A stretch of DNA of 64,000 nucleotides from Neodontobutis hainanensis (lineage: Eukaryota > Chordata > Actinopteri > Gobiiformes > Odontobutidae), in assembly GCA_024349245.1 (NCBI GenBank), contig JALDNG010000541.1, positions 1 through 64,000 of the forward strand, given 5' to 3'. Positions 1 through 10,895 of the stretch are shown here, piece by piece. A model generated the notes under the pieces. It was not told the origin of the DNA, did no database searches, and was given only the letters and a program-made list of their open reading frames with translations. The position numbers were made by a program, and so were the translations under genes. Each line of letters begins with the position of its first letter. The stretch's first letter is position 1.

Positions 1-3000
1 TGTGTTGTGTGCTGGGAATATTTGTGTCCATGTATGTTCAGCGGCTGGTCTCCTGAGAACTCTTGGCAACAGTGCCTTGTATGCTTGTCGAGTTGTGATC
101 TTGCTCAGCTTGATTTGTTTGCCGCTTTATGGATATTGTGAAGTCTAATTTTGGCTTTTCCCTTTTGTCTGTATTGAATGTTGATTTTTCAATGTTTGAC
201 CCCACTTGGCTGTGATTGTGTCCTTTACTTTTGCATCATCCTTTGTACTGAGGTTTTTCTGAAGTTTACTTTTGCTGTGCTGAAGCTTGACTTTATTTTG
301 TCTATGTGGAAGTTTCCTTTCGTGTCAAAGATGTCTTTTAGAACCTTTAAACCTGCCTTCTCGTATAGTCCACTGTATATCATTTCTCTGTTGTTTGATT
401 CCTGTTTGAGTAGATCTGGGTTGAATCTCAGTGGCAGTGAGTTAAGCTGCGTTGAGGTGGATATTGTTACCTCTGCTCGCTGTCTTATTTCTTGCCACGC
501 CTCCCATACCTCCTCTCAAAGCCACCCAGTTTGCTTCCCTTCTTGGCAATTGTTGGCATAAGTTGTATAGGTAGTATTCTGAAATGCTTTTGATGTTGTT
601 TTCTAAGAAATGTTTCCATGGGGCTTGCATGTGTTACTTAGCATTTTGCCTAGCAGCTTTATTCTAAGTGCTTGTTTTTGTTGTTGCTATGTGATTCAGG
701 TTTAGGCCCCCTTCTTTTCTTTTCCTATAATTGTTCTTATTGCAATTTGCCCCCTGTCTCTTTTCCACAAAAAGTTGTTTATGAGCTGATTGAATTTTTT
801 GATTACCTCGTCTGGCATTTCGCATACTGTCAGTACATGTATTATTTTTGATGTACATAGTGCATTGAACACTAATACTTTGCCTTTCGATGTTAGTTTT
901 CTTAGCTTCCATGAGTTTAGAGTCTTTTCCACTTTTTGTATTAATTCCTCCCACCTTTCCCGTCTGCACTGCTCTTCCTCTTTTCCCATCAGCACCCCCA
1001 AGACTTTGTATACCCCTGTCGCTTTTTCCAGATTCCATTGATTTGTTTCTTCCTTTGTTGTGCCGCAGAAAGCAATTTTTGTTTTTTCAAAGTTTACTTT
1101 TGCCCCTGATGCCATGCAATAAGTGTTTAATTCGTGGATTGCTGCATTTACACTCTCCATGTCTTTTACTGTCAGGTTTGTATCGTCTGCGTATTGAAGT
1201 ATTTTGTATTTTTCACCGTTGGGCACTTCTATTCCTTTTATGTTTTGGTTTTTCTTTATCATTTCTGCCAGAGGTTCGCTGCTATGCTGTAGAGGAGTGA
1301 GGATAGGGGACATCCCTGCCTCACTGATCTTTCTAGTGGAAATGTTCTAGTTAAGAAGCCATTGCATTTTATTTTGCTTTTTGCGCCCTTGTAAAGTCTT
1401 TTTAACCAGTTTATGAATTTTCCCCCAAAGCCGAATTTTCCTAAAACCTCCCATAAAAAGTGATGCTCTACCCTATCAAATGCTTTGCTAAAATCTATGC
1501 TTACGTGTATTCCTGCTGTATTGTGCATTTGTTTTAGAATGTACTTCATAGATAGTGTGGTGTCTGAAATGTCTCTCCCTGGTATGCTGTATGCCTGTGT
1601 GTTTGAAACTATGTTACCTATGACTCTCTTTAGTCTATTTGCTAGAACCTTTGCCAGGATTTTGTAGTCTACGTTGAGTAAGCTTATTGGCCTGTAATTT
1701 TCAAGTTTTGTCGCCTCGCCTTTTTTGAAAAGGAGGGTTACTACACTGGTTGCGAATGATGTTGATGTTCTATTTTCTTGTTCCATGTCTGCATATGTGT
1801 TTTGTAGTATTGGCGCTAAGTGGTGCGAGAATTTTTTAAAGAATTCTGCTGTTAGACCGTCAGCTCCCGGGCTTTTGTTGTTGTTTAGGCTTTTTATTGC
1901 TGCTTTCAGCTCGTCCATCGATATTGGGGCATCACACGCCTCCGCGTCCCCCTCTTCTATTTTTTTGTTTAAGGCCCTTATTGTTGTATTTAAGTGATTT
2001 TTTGATGTGCCCGTGAGCTGAATAAGTTTGCATAAAAGTTTTCTGTTTCTTCTAGAATATCTTCAATTTCTGTTTTTCTTCTCCCGTACTGCTGCTTGTT
2101 AGTTTTTGTATGTATTTTTGTGTTTGTCTTTGTTTTTCTAACCCAAAGAAGAATGCTGTGGATCTTTCCCCTTCTACTGTGTATTGTGCTCTCGCTCTTA
2201 TTATTGCTCCCTTGCATCTGGTTATTTCTTTTTGCTCCAGTTTTGCTTTGAGTGTTTGGTATTCTTCATTTACCTCCCCTCATTTTCCGCCAATTTGTCA
2301 TATAGAACTTGTAATCTTTCTCTCATTTTTCTTTCTTCTTCATTCTCTCTCCACCTCCTTTCTTTGCTGAAGTTTATAGCTGTCTTTTTTATTCTTGTTT
2401 TTGTTTTCTCCCACCATTCAATTGTACTTTTTGTTCCTCCTCTCTCTCTCCAGGTTTTGAATAGTTTTTCTATCTTTTTGATGAATGCTTTATCTTCTAG
2501 TAAGGAGTTGTTTAAGACCCACAGCCCCCCATTTCTCCGAGCCCCCGAGATTTTTAGGTTTAGTGCCAGCAGTGCGTGGTCACTTAAGATTGACCATTTG
2601 TATTGTGCCTCGCCCAGTATGCGTACTAAGTTTGCTGATATTAGGCATAAGTCTATCCTCGACTGCTTTAGAATTCCTGTTACCACCTGTCTTCTTGAAA
2701 AGGCTCGTTTGTTTAAGTTTTGGCTTCTCCAGGCGTCAATTAGGCCTGTGCTGCTCATTATGTTTTGGAGTTCTGTTCTGCATGTGTCATATTTGTATGT
2801 GTTATTTTTACTTAAGTCCAATTTGCTGAGTGTGGTGTTGAAGTCTCCTATTATAATTGTTTTTCATCAATGAAACTTGCTACATGTGTAAAGAACTTCC
2901 TTCTTTCTGTTTCATGATTGGGTGCGTATATGTTGATGAGCCTTAGTTTTATTTGTTCTGTGAAATCTAGCACTAGTAGGCGCCCCTGTGAGTCTGAGTG

Positions 3001-3243
3001 TGCTATTACTGGGGTCCCTAGAGGCCCTGGTTTTATTATTGTTGCTACACCTCTTGCATTTGCAGTCCCTAGAGCTGCGAAGACTGTCCCCACCCGCATG
3101 GCTTCTACAGCCTGTACATGCTCATGCCCCCACCATGTTTCTTGTAAACATAGGATGTTCCAACTACTTGCATGTAAAACACTATGTATTCTGGTTTGGC
3201 TACGTAGACCTCGGGCATTAATTGAGACTAGGGACTGAGTCAT
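1..3243 (-). pseudogene. LINE-a ORF2: APE endonuclease + reverse transcriptase, partial
   Basis: Start chosen at the ATG of MTQSLVSINARG (3243); the upstream in-frame GTG is not needed. Endonuclease motifs in order: INARGL, LQETWWG, NIYAPN, GDFNTTLSK and SRIDLCLIS, with SDHALL at its end, so the catalytic Asn, Glu, Asp and His positions are present. Reverse transcriptase follows: ENYRPISLLN, SIDFSKAFDRVEHHF, RQGCPLSSLLYS and the catalytic YADD at 1182-1193. The role is target cleavage and reverse transcription of the element RNA. Frame breaks are seen near 2863 (one T fewer than other copies), near 1291 and near 705. The C-terminal CCHC part is outside the window. Confidence 0.88.
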
Positions 3244-3275
3244 GCTGAGGGGCTGTAAGAGTTTCACCTAGATTC

Positions 3276-4697
3276 TTATTTGTGTTTCTTTGTGGCCTTC
3301 CTCCCCCCCTCATTTTCAGAGTGTCTTTTTTTTGCTCAGTTGTTTCCGAGTCTACAGGCATTGGTTCTGCCTCCGTTTCATGTGTGTTATCAACGACAGA
3401 TGGAGCTGGGCCCAGGCGTCTTGGCGTTAGTATTGGAGCCTTTGAAAACTGTGCAATTCTTATGTTGCACTGTTCTATTTGCACTTCAGGTGTTTTTCCC
3501 ATATTAGTGCTTAATTTTCCCTCCGTGTCATTCTGCTCGTTCCCTTTTCCGCTTTTTCCCTCAGCTCCAGGCTTTTGCTTCTGCGCGGTCTGGGAGTTCG
3601 GCTCCCTTCCGAGCCGCCCCGTCCGGGGTAGAGCGTGGTGCCGGTCCACAGCCCCCTTCCCGGGTTCGACCTCCGTCGTTGAGGCCTTAGGGGTAAGGTT
3701 TTGTTTTGCCCCCCCCCCCTGGCTAGGAGTCAGGCGAGAATCCGTCTCTCTGCCCCGCTCCTGCACAGGCGCCTTCACACACTGTAGCATTTTGCTTGAT
3801 TCTCCTTCCTCTTCTCTGAAAGTGTGCTGATTCACCAGGTTTTCTTCTTGTTCTAGGCCCTCGCTGTTTTCCTCCCTCTCTCCCAGCCCCTCGCATGTGT
3901 TTTGGTCCCTGTCTCTGTGAGCCCGTGTATTTGTAGTGTTTTTGTTTTGGTTGTGAGATCTTAATTCTGTGCACTCTCTTGCGTAATGTCCCTGACCCCC
4001 GCACGTCCTGCATAAAAACTCTGGGCAGTCTCTGTACACGTGATCTGGCTGCAGGCATCCTCTACACACTTTTACCTGCCTATCATGTATTACTCTGAAA
4101 AATTCTGGACCAGCCGCTGTGATAAAGCGTGCGAGTACGGCAGTGATTTTACTGTGTCAGTGAACTTTACCTTAACATATCTTGTTCCGTCTGCCACGTC
4201 CTGTTCCTGGCCACACTCTCCTCCGCACTCTGGAAACTGCCGTAACTCCCCAGGCTTTAAGCTTATCCAATATTTCACTGTCCTCTATGTAGACTGGTAA
4301 TCCCATGAAAGACACGACTAGCTCATCCAACGTGATTTCCTTCCCGTATTTTTGGCTTCTCCCACTCGAAACCCGTCCAGGAGCCTGTCTTTCGCTTGTG
4401 AGTTTGACACTGTCACTTCATATTTGTCCACATTGATCATCCTGCAGCCCGTGATGCTCCCGCACACTCCCTTGGCTGCTCTGATTAAGTCCATCGCTGC
4501 TACCTCCTCCGTCAATATCCAGCACTACTGTCATTTGCTTCTCATATTTGTTCATGCTCTGATTTTCCGCTCCATCTGTCTTCTTTCTTTCTTCTTCCTT
4601 GTTTCCTGCGTTTTTCTCTTTTGTTCCTTTCTCCGGCAGTCGCCGTGCTCACCTCCATTTCCTGGTCCATTCCTCGTCTCGCTGAGCGTGAGCTCAT
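3276..4697 (-). pseudogene. LINE-a ORF1: nucleic-acid-binding protein with two CCHC knuckles
   Basis: ORF1 of the LINE, presumably the RNA-binding component of the RNP. Two C-X2-C-X4-H-X4-C zinc knuckles lie back to back (CRGCLQPDHVYRDC, then CRTCGGQGHYAREC) at about 3980-4070. Before them is a globular region with TVVLDIDGGEV and VVSFMGLPVYIED; after them a long charged, low-complexity tail ending KKHK in intact copies. Start taken at the ATG of MSSRSARRG by comparison with LINE-e. The stop lies 33 bases before the ORF2 ATG. Several one-base indels break the frame, one in a C run near 3715 and one near 4350. Confidence 0.8.
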
Positions 4698-4899
4698 TCA
4701 CAAACGAAACTTAAAAACGAAACTTAAAGCGCTCCTCCACAGCAAACAGCGCTGGGAGGAGGTAAAGACACACTTAAACTCAAAAGTAACTTAAAGAGCA
4801 GCTTCAAAAACGCTGTTTAGTCTACGAAAAACGATAATCCTTTCTCAGGTTTCTCCTCTCACGCTGCTCACAGCCGCTCTGTTCAAAGGGGCGTGGTCT
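4698..4899 (-). promoter_or_regulatory. LINE-a proximal 5' UTR
   Basis: Noncoding segment conserved in LINE-a, -c, -d and -e between the ORF1 start and the satellite monomer. It holds an inverted CCTCC...GGAGG pair near 4731-4761 and a GC-rich box (GGGCGTGG on +, CACGCCC on the sense strand) next to the monomer junction. It is a candidate internal promoter region by position only; no promoter activity is shown by sequence. Confidence 0.5.
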
Positions 4900-5353
4900 C
4901 ACCACCGCCTTGAATTACTCCTAGGAAGGGTGTAGAGGGCTGAAATTTTGTGAGCGTGCTCCTCGTTGTGAGCTTTCCAACGAGGTGTCATACGTTGGGC
5001 CGGGACCTCGGGAAGGTCATGACCCAAAATTGACCTTTGCTCATCACCGGCTTGAATATTTCCAGCTAGGAAAAGTGTAGAGCGCTGAGATTCGGTGAGC
5101 CTGTTCCTCTCGCTGAGGGCTGTCCGCAGAGGGTCGTACGTCCGATTGAGAGCTACGGTCCCGGAGTTGTGGTGAGTCGGGGTCCCCATTGTAAGTCAAT
5201 GGGGCGTGCCGGAGGTGTGAAATTTGTCAAAGTGTTTCCCGCCAAACCGCTCCAGGGAAAGTGCTTAGGAGCGCGTTCGGGCCATTTGGAGTCGACGGGA
5301 CCCCCTTTGAAAGTGTTTTTTGCAATACCCGGGCCGACCTGAAGGTGGCGCTG
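4900..5353. repeat. Satellite monomer joined to LINE-a 5' UTR, truncated
   Basis: Starts at CACCACCGCCTTGAATTAC, the same point at which the monomer joins the 5' UTR in LINE-c, LINE-d and LINE-e. Same family as the array at 17,641-23,450. It stops within the monomer at GGTGGCGCTG, where TTAGGG repeats begin. Confidence 0.85.
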
Positions 5354-5382
5354 TTAGGGTTAGGGTTAGGGTTAGGGTTAGG
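5354..5382 (+). repeat. Telomeric repeat tract (TTAGGG)~5
   Basis: Perfect TTAGGG units, G-rich strand on +, between two truncated satellite monomers. Confidence 0.95.
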
Positions 5383-5679
5383 TAAAACCCATGCCCTCAC
5401 CACCGCCTTGAATTACACCGGCTAGGAAGGGTGTAGAGGGCTGAAATTTTGTGAGCGTGCTCCCCTCGTTGTGAGCTTTCCAACGAGGTGTCATACGTTG
5501 GGCCGGGACCTCGGGAAGGTCATGACCCAAAATTGACCTTTGCTCATCACCGGCTTGAATATTTCCAGCTAGGAAAAGCGTAGAGCGCTGAGATTCGTGA
5601 GCCTGTTCCTCGCCGAGGGCTGTCCGCAGAGGGCGTCGTGACGTCCGAGTGAGAGCTACGGTCCCGGAGTTGTGGTGAG
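5383..5679. repeat. Satellite monomer fragment
   Basis: Begins at TAAAACCCATGCCCTCACC, the monomer start, and breaks off at GAGTTGTGGTGAG before TTAGGG repeats. Nearly the same fragment occurs at 36,331-36,622 in the duplicated block. Confidence 0.85.
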
Positions 5680-5735
5680 TTAGGGTTAGGGTTAGGGTTA
5701 GGGTTAGGGTTAGGGTTAGTAGGGTTAGGGTTAGG
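5680..5735 (+). repeat. Telomeric repeat tract (TTAGGG)~9, imperfect
   Basis: TTAGGG units with one TTAGTAGGG interruption, followed directly by a family A leader fragment. Confidence 0.93.
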
Positions 5736-5822
5736 AGAAGGTAGTAAACTGTCCCTGGAAGGGAACAGTGGTGCACGGCCCTCTTCATCAGACCCCAGGT
5801 CTCCAAACATCGTGTTCCATGG
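5736..5822 (-). mobile_element. Family A leader fragment (short)
   Basis: Matches the first ~90 bases of the family A leader at 10,896, from the telomere junction to CCATGG. It contains the CTGT...ACAG leader hairpin. It ends where the T-tract of LINE-b begins. Read as a short cDNA left at an old end, later extended by LINE-b (inference). Confidence 0.75.
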
Positions 5823-6208
5823 TTTTTTTGTCTTTTATTTATCAAAATGCAAAAATTAAAAGAAAGACAGAACATTTTTTTGTACATACATTCAAAAACA
5901 ATATATTGAGCCAACTCATATTTTTTCAAAAGAACTAATGTTGTTTGTGTCTTAAACCTAAAAGCTTTGACTCTGCTGTTTTTCACATATACAACTCAAA
6001 ATACCAGTTTTCTTGTTCTGGATGTGTGTCAATTTGTACACTTTGTTTTTCCTATTTTGTAAAACAGACAAACATTTATGCAGGTACACTTGGTATTTGT
6101 TCTGGTGTGCATCTGCTTTTGCGCTTTCCCATGTTTTTTAACGTCTGTGCATTTTTGTCCTTTTATCTTGCTGCCTCTGTTTTCTGTTCTTTGTAAGAGA
6201 CTCTGTTT
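5823..6208 (-). other. LINE-b 3' UTR and poly(A) tail
   Basis: On the sense strand the tail is preceded by ATAAATAAAAGAC, which supplies an AATAAA polyadenylation signal about ten bases before the A run. No other feature is seen in these ~380 bases. Confidence 0.75.
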
Positions 6209-9200
6209 TTAAAAGTTTATATCCAATTGTCCGTTCGCGTTGATCTTGATGAAGGTGTTGTTTGCTTGAAAGAGTGTCAAAAAACGGTCTTGTTCGTGAA
6301 TGAATAATTGTATTAGGTGTGTTCTTACCAGTCCCATGTATGTGTTCCAGTGATTCCCAGTTCTTTTCCGTATAGATGGATGTTCCTTACCATAAGGATG
6401 GTGTGTCTGGCCATGGCCAGAAGAAGGTTTATGAATGCTGTGTTGGTCCGGGGTTGTTTTGTAATTCCGAATAGGATGAGCCATGTTCCATCTGGGGTCC
6501 TCCCGTGAGTTGTTGGTGGGGGGAGTTTTGGGCCGAATCTCCGTGCTAGGAGGTCTTCTAGCCGGGTCCAGAATTGCTTGACCGCTGGGCAGAGAGCCAT
6601 GAGGTGCAGTAGGTCTTCAGGTTGTTCACTGCACACTGGGCATTCCCTGCCGTACTCCGCCGGGAATATTCGGTGTAGTATTGTGCTTGTGTATATTATT
6701 CTGTGTCGGAATTTGAAGTCAGTGTTGCTGACTGCTGGTGCGGTGTACCAATTTTGTATGTTGGCCCAGATGGATGAAATGTTTCGTGTTGGGAATATTT
6801 GTGACCATTTATGTTCAGCGGCTGGTCTCTTAAATGTTTTGACCATCAGTATTTTATATGCTTGTTTGGTTGTGATTTTACTTAGCTTTATTTGTTTGTT
6901 CATGATGGACACTGTGAAGTCTAATCTGGGCTCTTCCTCTGTGTCTGTATTGGCTGGTGATCTCCTCATTATTTGACTCCACCTGGCTATGATTGTGTCT
7001 TTGACTTTTTGTAGTATTCCTTGAACTGTGATTTTTCTGAAAAATACTTTTTCCTTGTTGAAGCTTGTTTTTATTTTGTCTATGTTAAATTCCCCTTTGT
7101 TGTCAAAAATGTCCCTTAAAATTCTCAGTCCTGCTTTTTCATATAGCCCGCTATATATCATTTCACCCCTATCTGAGTGTTGTTTTAAGAGGTCTGGGTT
7201 GAATCTTAGTGGTAGTGAGCCTATCTGTGTTGAGTTTGATATTTCTACTTCTGCTGTCTGCCTTATTTCCTGCCATGCCTCCCATACTTCCTTCTCAAGC
7301 CCCCTTAGTTCCCTCCCTGCGTTTTTCGGTAGTAATTGGCACAGGTTGTATATGCCATATTCAGAGATGTTTTTGATGCTGCTTTCTATGAAGCATTTCC
7401 ATGGTGCTGCGCATGTGGTGTTGAGTATCTTGCTTACTAGCTTTATTCTTAATGCTTGTTTTTTTGTTTCTATGTGATTTAGGTTTAGCCCCCCTTCTTT
7501 TTCTTTCCCTATGATTGTTTTTATCGCAATTTGCCCTCTTTCCCTTTTCCACAGAAAGTTGTTTATGATTTGGTTGAGTTTCTTTGTTGCCTCATCCGGG
7601 ATTTCACATACTGTTAGGACGTGTATTATTTTTGATGTACATAATGCGTTAAACACTAACACTTTGCCTTTTAATGTTAGTTTCCTCATTTTCCATGAAT
7701 TTAATGTGTTCTCTATTTTTGTATTAGTTCTTCCCATCTCTTGTATCTACATTGTTCTTCTTCTTTTCCCATTATGATTCCTAGCACTTTGTATGGGCCT
7801 TTTGCTATTTTGAAGTTCCATTGGCTTGGTTCTTCTGTTGTTGTACCACAGAAGGCGATTTGCGTTTTTCCGTAATTTACTTTGGCTCCTGAGGCCTGAC
7901 AATATATATTTAACTCATGTATAGCTGCGTTTAGGCTTTCCATATCTTTTACTAATAGATTAGTATCATCCGCGTATTGTAGGATTTTGTACTCTTGTCC
8001 GCTAGGCACTTTGATCCCTTTTATGTCGTTGTTTTTCTTTATCATTTGTGCCAGTGGTTCTACTGCTAGACTGTACAACAGTGATGACATGGGGCATCCC
8101 TGTCTCACCGATCTTCCTAGTTGGAAAGCTCCGTCAAGAACCCATTGCACTTGACTCTGCTCTTTGCGTTGCTATATAACATTTCTATCCAGTTGATGAA
8201 CTTTGTTTTGAAATTGCACTTTTTAGAACCTCCCATAAAATTGATGCTCCACCCGGTCGAATGCTTTGCTAAAATCTACGCTTACATGTATCCCCTCTGT
8301 GTCGTGCATGTGTTTGAGTATGTATTTTATTGATAGTGCTGTGTCTGAGATGTCCCTCCCCGGTATACTGTATGCTTGTGTGTTTGAAATCAACTTGCCT
8401 ATGACTTTTTTCAATCTGTTTGCTAATGTTTTTGCTAGTATTTTGTAATCCACATTGAGTAAGCTTATAGGTCTGTAGTTTTCTAGTTTTGTTTCTTCTC
8501 CTTTTTTAAAGAGGAGTGTCACAATGCTTGTTGCGAATGTTTTTGACGCCCTGTATTCTTCTTCCATGTTTGTATATACTGTGTGTAGGATGGGTGCCAG
8601 TTTGTGTGCGAATTTTTTGTAAAATTCAGATGTTAGTCCGTCTATACCAGGGCTTTTGTTATTGTTTAATCCTTTTATGGCTGTTTTTAGTTCATCTATG
8701 GTAATGGGAGCGTCGCATGCCTCTGCGTCTGCCTCTTCTAGTTTCTTGTCTAGTGCGTTTACTGCTGTATCTAGATGATTTTGTGATATGCCTTGTGATT
8801 TAAATAAGTTCGAGTAAAAGTTTTCTGTTTCTTCGAGTATGTCTTCGATTTCTGTTTTTTCCTCCCAGCTGCTTGTTAACTTTTTGATGTATTGTTGTGT
8901 TTGCCTTTGTTTTTCTAGCCCGAAAAAATAGGCTGTTGACCTTCGCCTTCTACGATTGTATTGGGCTTTCGCTCTTATCATTGCTCCTTTGCATTTGGTT
9001 ATTTCTTTTGCTCTAGTTTAGCTTTCAATTCCTGATATTCTTCATTTACTTCCCCTCCGTTTTCAGCCATTTTATCACTTAGGCTTAGCAATCTTTCTCT
9101 CATTTTCTTTTCCTCCTCATTCTCTCTCCACCTCTTTTTTTGCTGAAACTTATGACTGTCTTTTTATTCGAGTTTTGGTTTGTTCCCACCACTCTATTAT

Positions 9201-10017
9201 GCTTTCCAGTCCTTCCTCTCCATCTCCAGGTTTTGAACAGTTTTTCTATATGTTTTATAAATGTATTGTTTTTAATAGGAGTTGTTTAGTACCCACATTC
9301 CTCCATTTCTTTGGGCTCCTGTAATTTTTAGGTTCACTGATAGACTAGCGTGGTCGCTTAGGCTTAACCATGTGTACTGTGCTTCTCCCAGTATACGTAT
9401 TAGGTCTGTGGAAATCAAGCATAGGTCAATTCTGGATTGTTTAAGTCTTCCTAAGGTTACCTGTCTCCTTGAAAAATTCCTTTTATTTAGGTTTTGGCTT
9501 CTCCAGGCATCTATTAGACCTGTGCTGCTCATTATGTTTTGGAGTTCTGTACGGCTTGTGTCGTATTTGTATGTGTTATTTTTACTTACATCTAGTTTGC
9601 TGAGTGTGGTATTGAAGTCCCCTATTATGATTGTTTTTTCATTTATGAAGCCCGCTATGTGTGTGAAGAAAGTCTTCTTGTCTGTGTCATTGTTTGGTGC
9701 ATATATGTTAATTAGCCTCATGTTTGTTCTTCCTGTGAAATCTATGACTAGTGCACGCCCCTGTGGATCTGAGTGTGACAATACCGGGGTCCCTAAGGGA
9801 CCTGATTTTACTATTATTGCCACTCCACTTGATTTTGCCGTCCCCAAGGCTGCAAATACTTTCCCCACCGCATGGCCTCTACAGCTTGTACATGTTCCTG
9901 CCCCCACCATGTTTCTTGTAGGCATAAAATATCCCACCTGCAGGCATTTAAAATGCTGTTTGTTCTTAGCTGGCTGCGCAGGCCCCTTGCGTTTATAGAG
10001 ACTAGGGACTGGGTCAT
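6209..10017 (-). pseudogene. LINE-b ORF2: APE endonuclease, reverse transcriptase, C-terminal CCHC
   Basis: Full length (~1,270 codons) from the MTQSLVSINARG start to LDINF-stop. Endonuclease: INARGLRSQ, LQETWWGQE, NIYAPN, GDFNTTLSK, SRIDLCLIS, SDHASL. Reverse transcriptase: ENYRPISLLN, SVDFSKAFDRVEHQF, RQGCPMSSLLYS, YADD at 7965-7976. The C-terminal third is open for 470 codons (6325-7737) and has CPVC-X8-H-X4-C, a C-terminal zinc motif as found in L1-group ORF2 proteins. Frame shifts lie near 9875, 9280-9180, 9010, 8230, 7725 and 6360. An enzyme copy in this state cannot be made as assembled. Confidence 0.88.
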
Positions 10018-10051
10018 GTTGAGGGGCTAGAAGAGAATTTTCACCTAGGTC

Positions 10052-10865
10052 TTATTTATGCTTCTTTGTGGCTTTCTTTCCCCCCTCATTTTCAAACTGT
10101 CTTTTCTTTTGCTCTGCTGTTTGTGAGTCCATGGGCACCTGTTCTGCCTCTGTTTCACGTGTGCTTTCAGCGGCAGGTGGAGCTGGTCTTATGCGCACTG
10201 GCGTTAGGATTTGGCTTTTGACATGTGTGTGATTCGTACATTGCTCTGTTCTAAATGCACTTCGGGTGTTTTTCCCTGGGGTTTTCCCCACCTCTGTGCC
10301 CTCCATGTCGTTGTATTCATTTCTTTTCACCGCCTTTTCCCTCAGCTCCAGGCTCTTGCTCCTGCTCGATCTAGGATCCGACTCCCTTCCGGGCCGCTCC
10401 CCGTCCGGGGTAGAACGTGGTGCCGGTCCACTGTCCCCCTTCCCGGGTTCGACCCCTGCCGCTGCGGCCTTAGGAGTGGAGCTCTGTTTCGCTCCCCCCC
10501 CCTGGCTAGGAGTCAGGCGAGAAGCCGTCTCTCTGCCCCGCTCCTGCACAGGCGCCTCTATGCACCGTTGTGTTTTGGATATTCCTTCTGTCACTTCACT
10601 AAATAGGTGTTGATATACTGAGTTTTCCTCCTGTTCTGAGCCCCCGCTCCCGCTCCCCCCCTCTCCTAGCCCCTCGCATGCGTTTTTGTCCCCCTCTCCC
10701 TGAACGCGTTTATTAAAAGTGTCTTTATTGTGACTGTGTGATCTGTATTCTGTGCACTCTCTAGCGTAGTGCCCCTGATTTCCACATATCCTGCATAAGA
10801 ATTCTGGGCAGTCTCTGTACACATGATCAGGCTGCAGACATCCTCTACACACTTTAACTTGTCTG
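10052..10865 (-). pseudogene. LINE-b ORF1, 5'-truncated, open and fused to telomeric and leader sequence
   Basis: Starts just before the zinc knuckles (RQVKVCRGCLQPDHVYRDC, then CRICGNQGHYAREC) and runs to KKHK-stop at 10,052. Two C-X2-C-X4-H-X4-C motifs are intact. Upstream, the same frame stays open through the telomeric tract (read as Pro-Asn repeats) and into the family A leader up to about 11,011, giving a 319-codon chimeric frame. The globular N-terminal half of ORF1 is absent. Whether the chimera is translated is unknown; the copy in LINE-f is frame-shifted. Confidence 0.8.
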
Positions 10866-10895
10866 TTAGGGTTAGGGTTAGGGTTAGGGTTAGGG
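10866..10895 (+). repeat. Telomeric repeat tract (TTAGGG)5
   Basis: Five units between the 5' break of LINE-b and the family A leader. Confidence 0.95.

Larger units (their letters stand above)
1..4899 (-). mobile_element. LINE-a, Tx1/L1-type non-LTR retrotransposon (subfamily 1), 3' end cut by window edge
   Basis: A two-ORF LINE reading right to left: 5' UTR 4698-4899, ORF1 3276-4697, ORF2 3243 to the window start. ORF1 carries two CCHC zinc knuckles; ORF2 carries an APE-type endonuclease then a reverse transcriptase. That order is typical of the L1/Tx1 group. The element is nearly identical to LINE-e (from 30,427) and closely related to LINE-c and LINE-g. To its right lie satellite monomer sequence and TTAGGG repeats. 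Its missing 3' part (ORF2 C-terminus and tail) lies before position 1. Confidence 0.9.
5823..10865 (-). mobile_element. LINE-b, Tx1/L1-type LINE (subfamily 2), 5'-truncated in ORF1
   Basis: Poly(A) tail (T7 on +) at 5823-5829 directly after CCATGG of the family A fragment, 3' UTR, complete-length ORF2, and the C-terminal part of ORF1 up to the first zinc knuckle. The 5' break at about 10,865 abuts TTAGGG repeats. It is clearly diverged from subfamily 1 at nucleotide level but has the same ORF layout. No target-site duplication is visible: the left flank is leader A, the right flank is telomere repeat. Confidence 0.9.

Noticed and set aside
890..1300. Plus-strand open frames over the LINE bodies, rich in Phe, Leu and Ser
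   Set aside because: They are antisense shadows of ORF2; their sequence follows the opposite-strand reverse transcriptase and they have no domain of their own.
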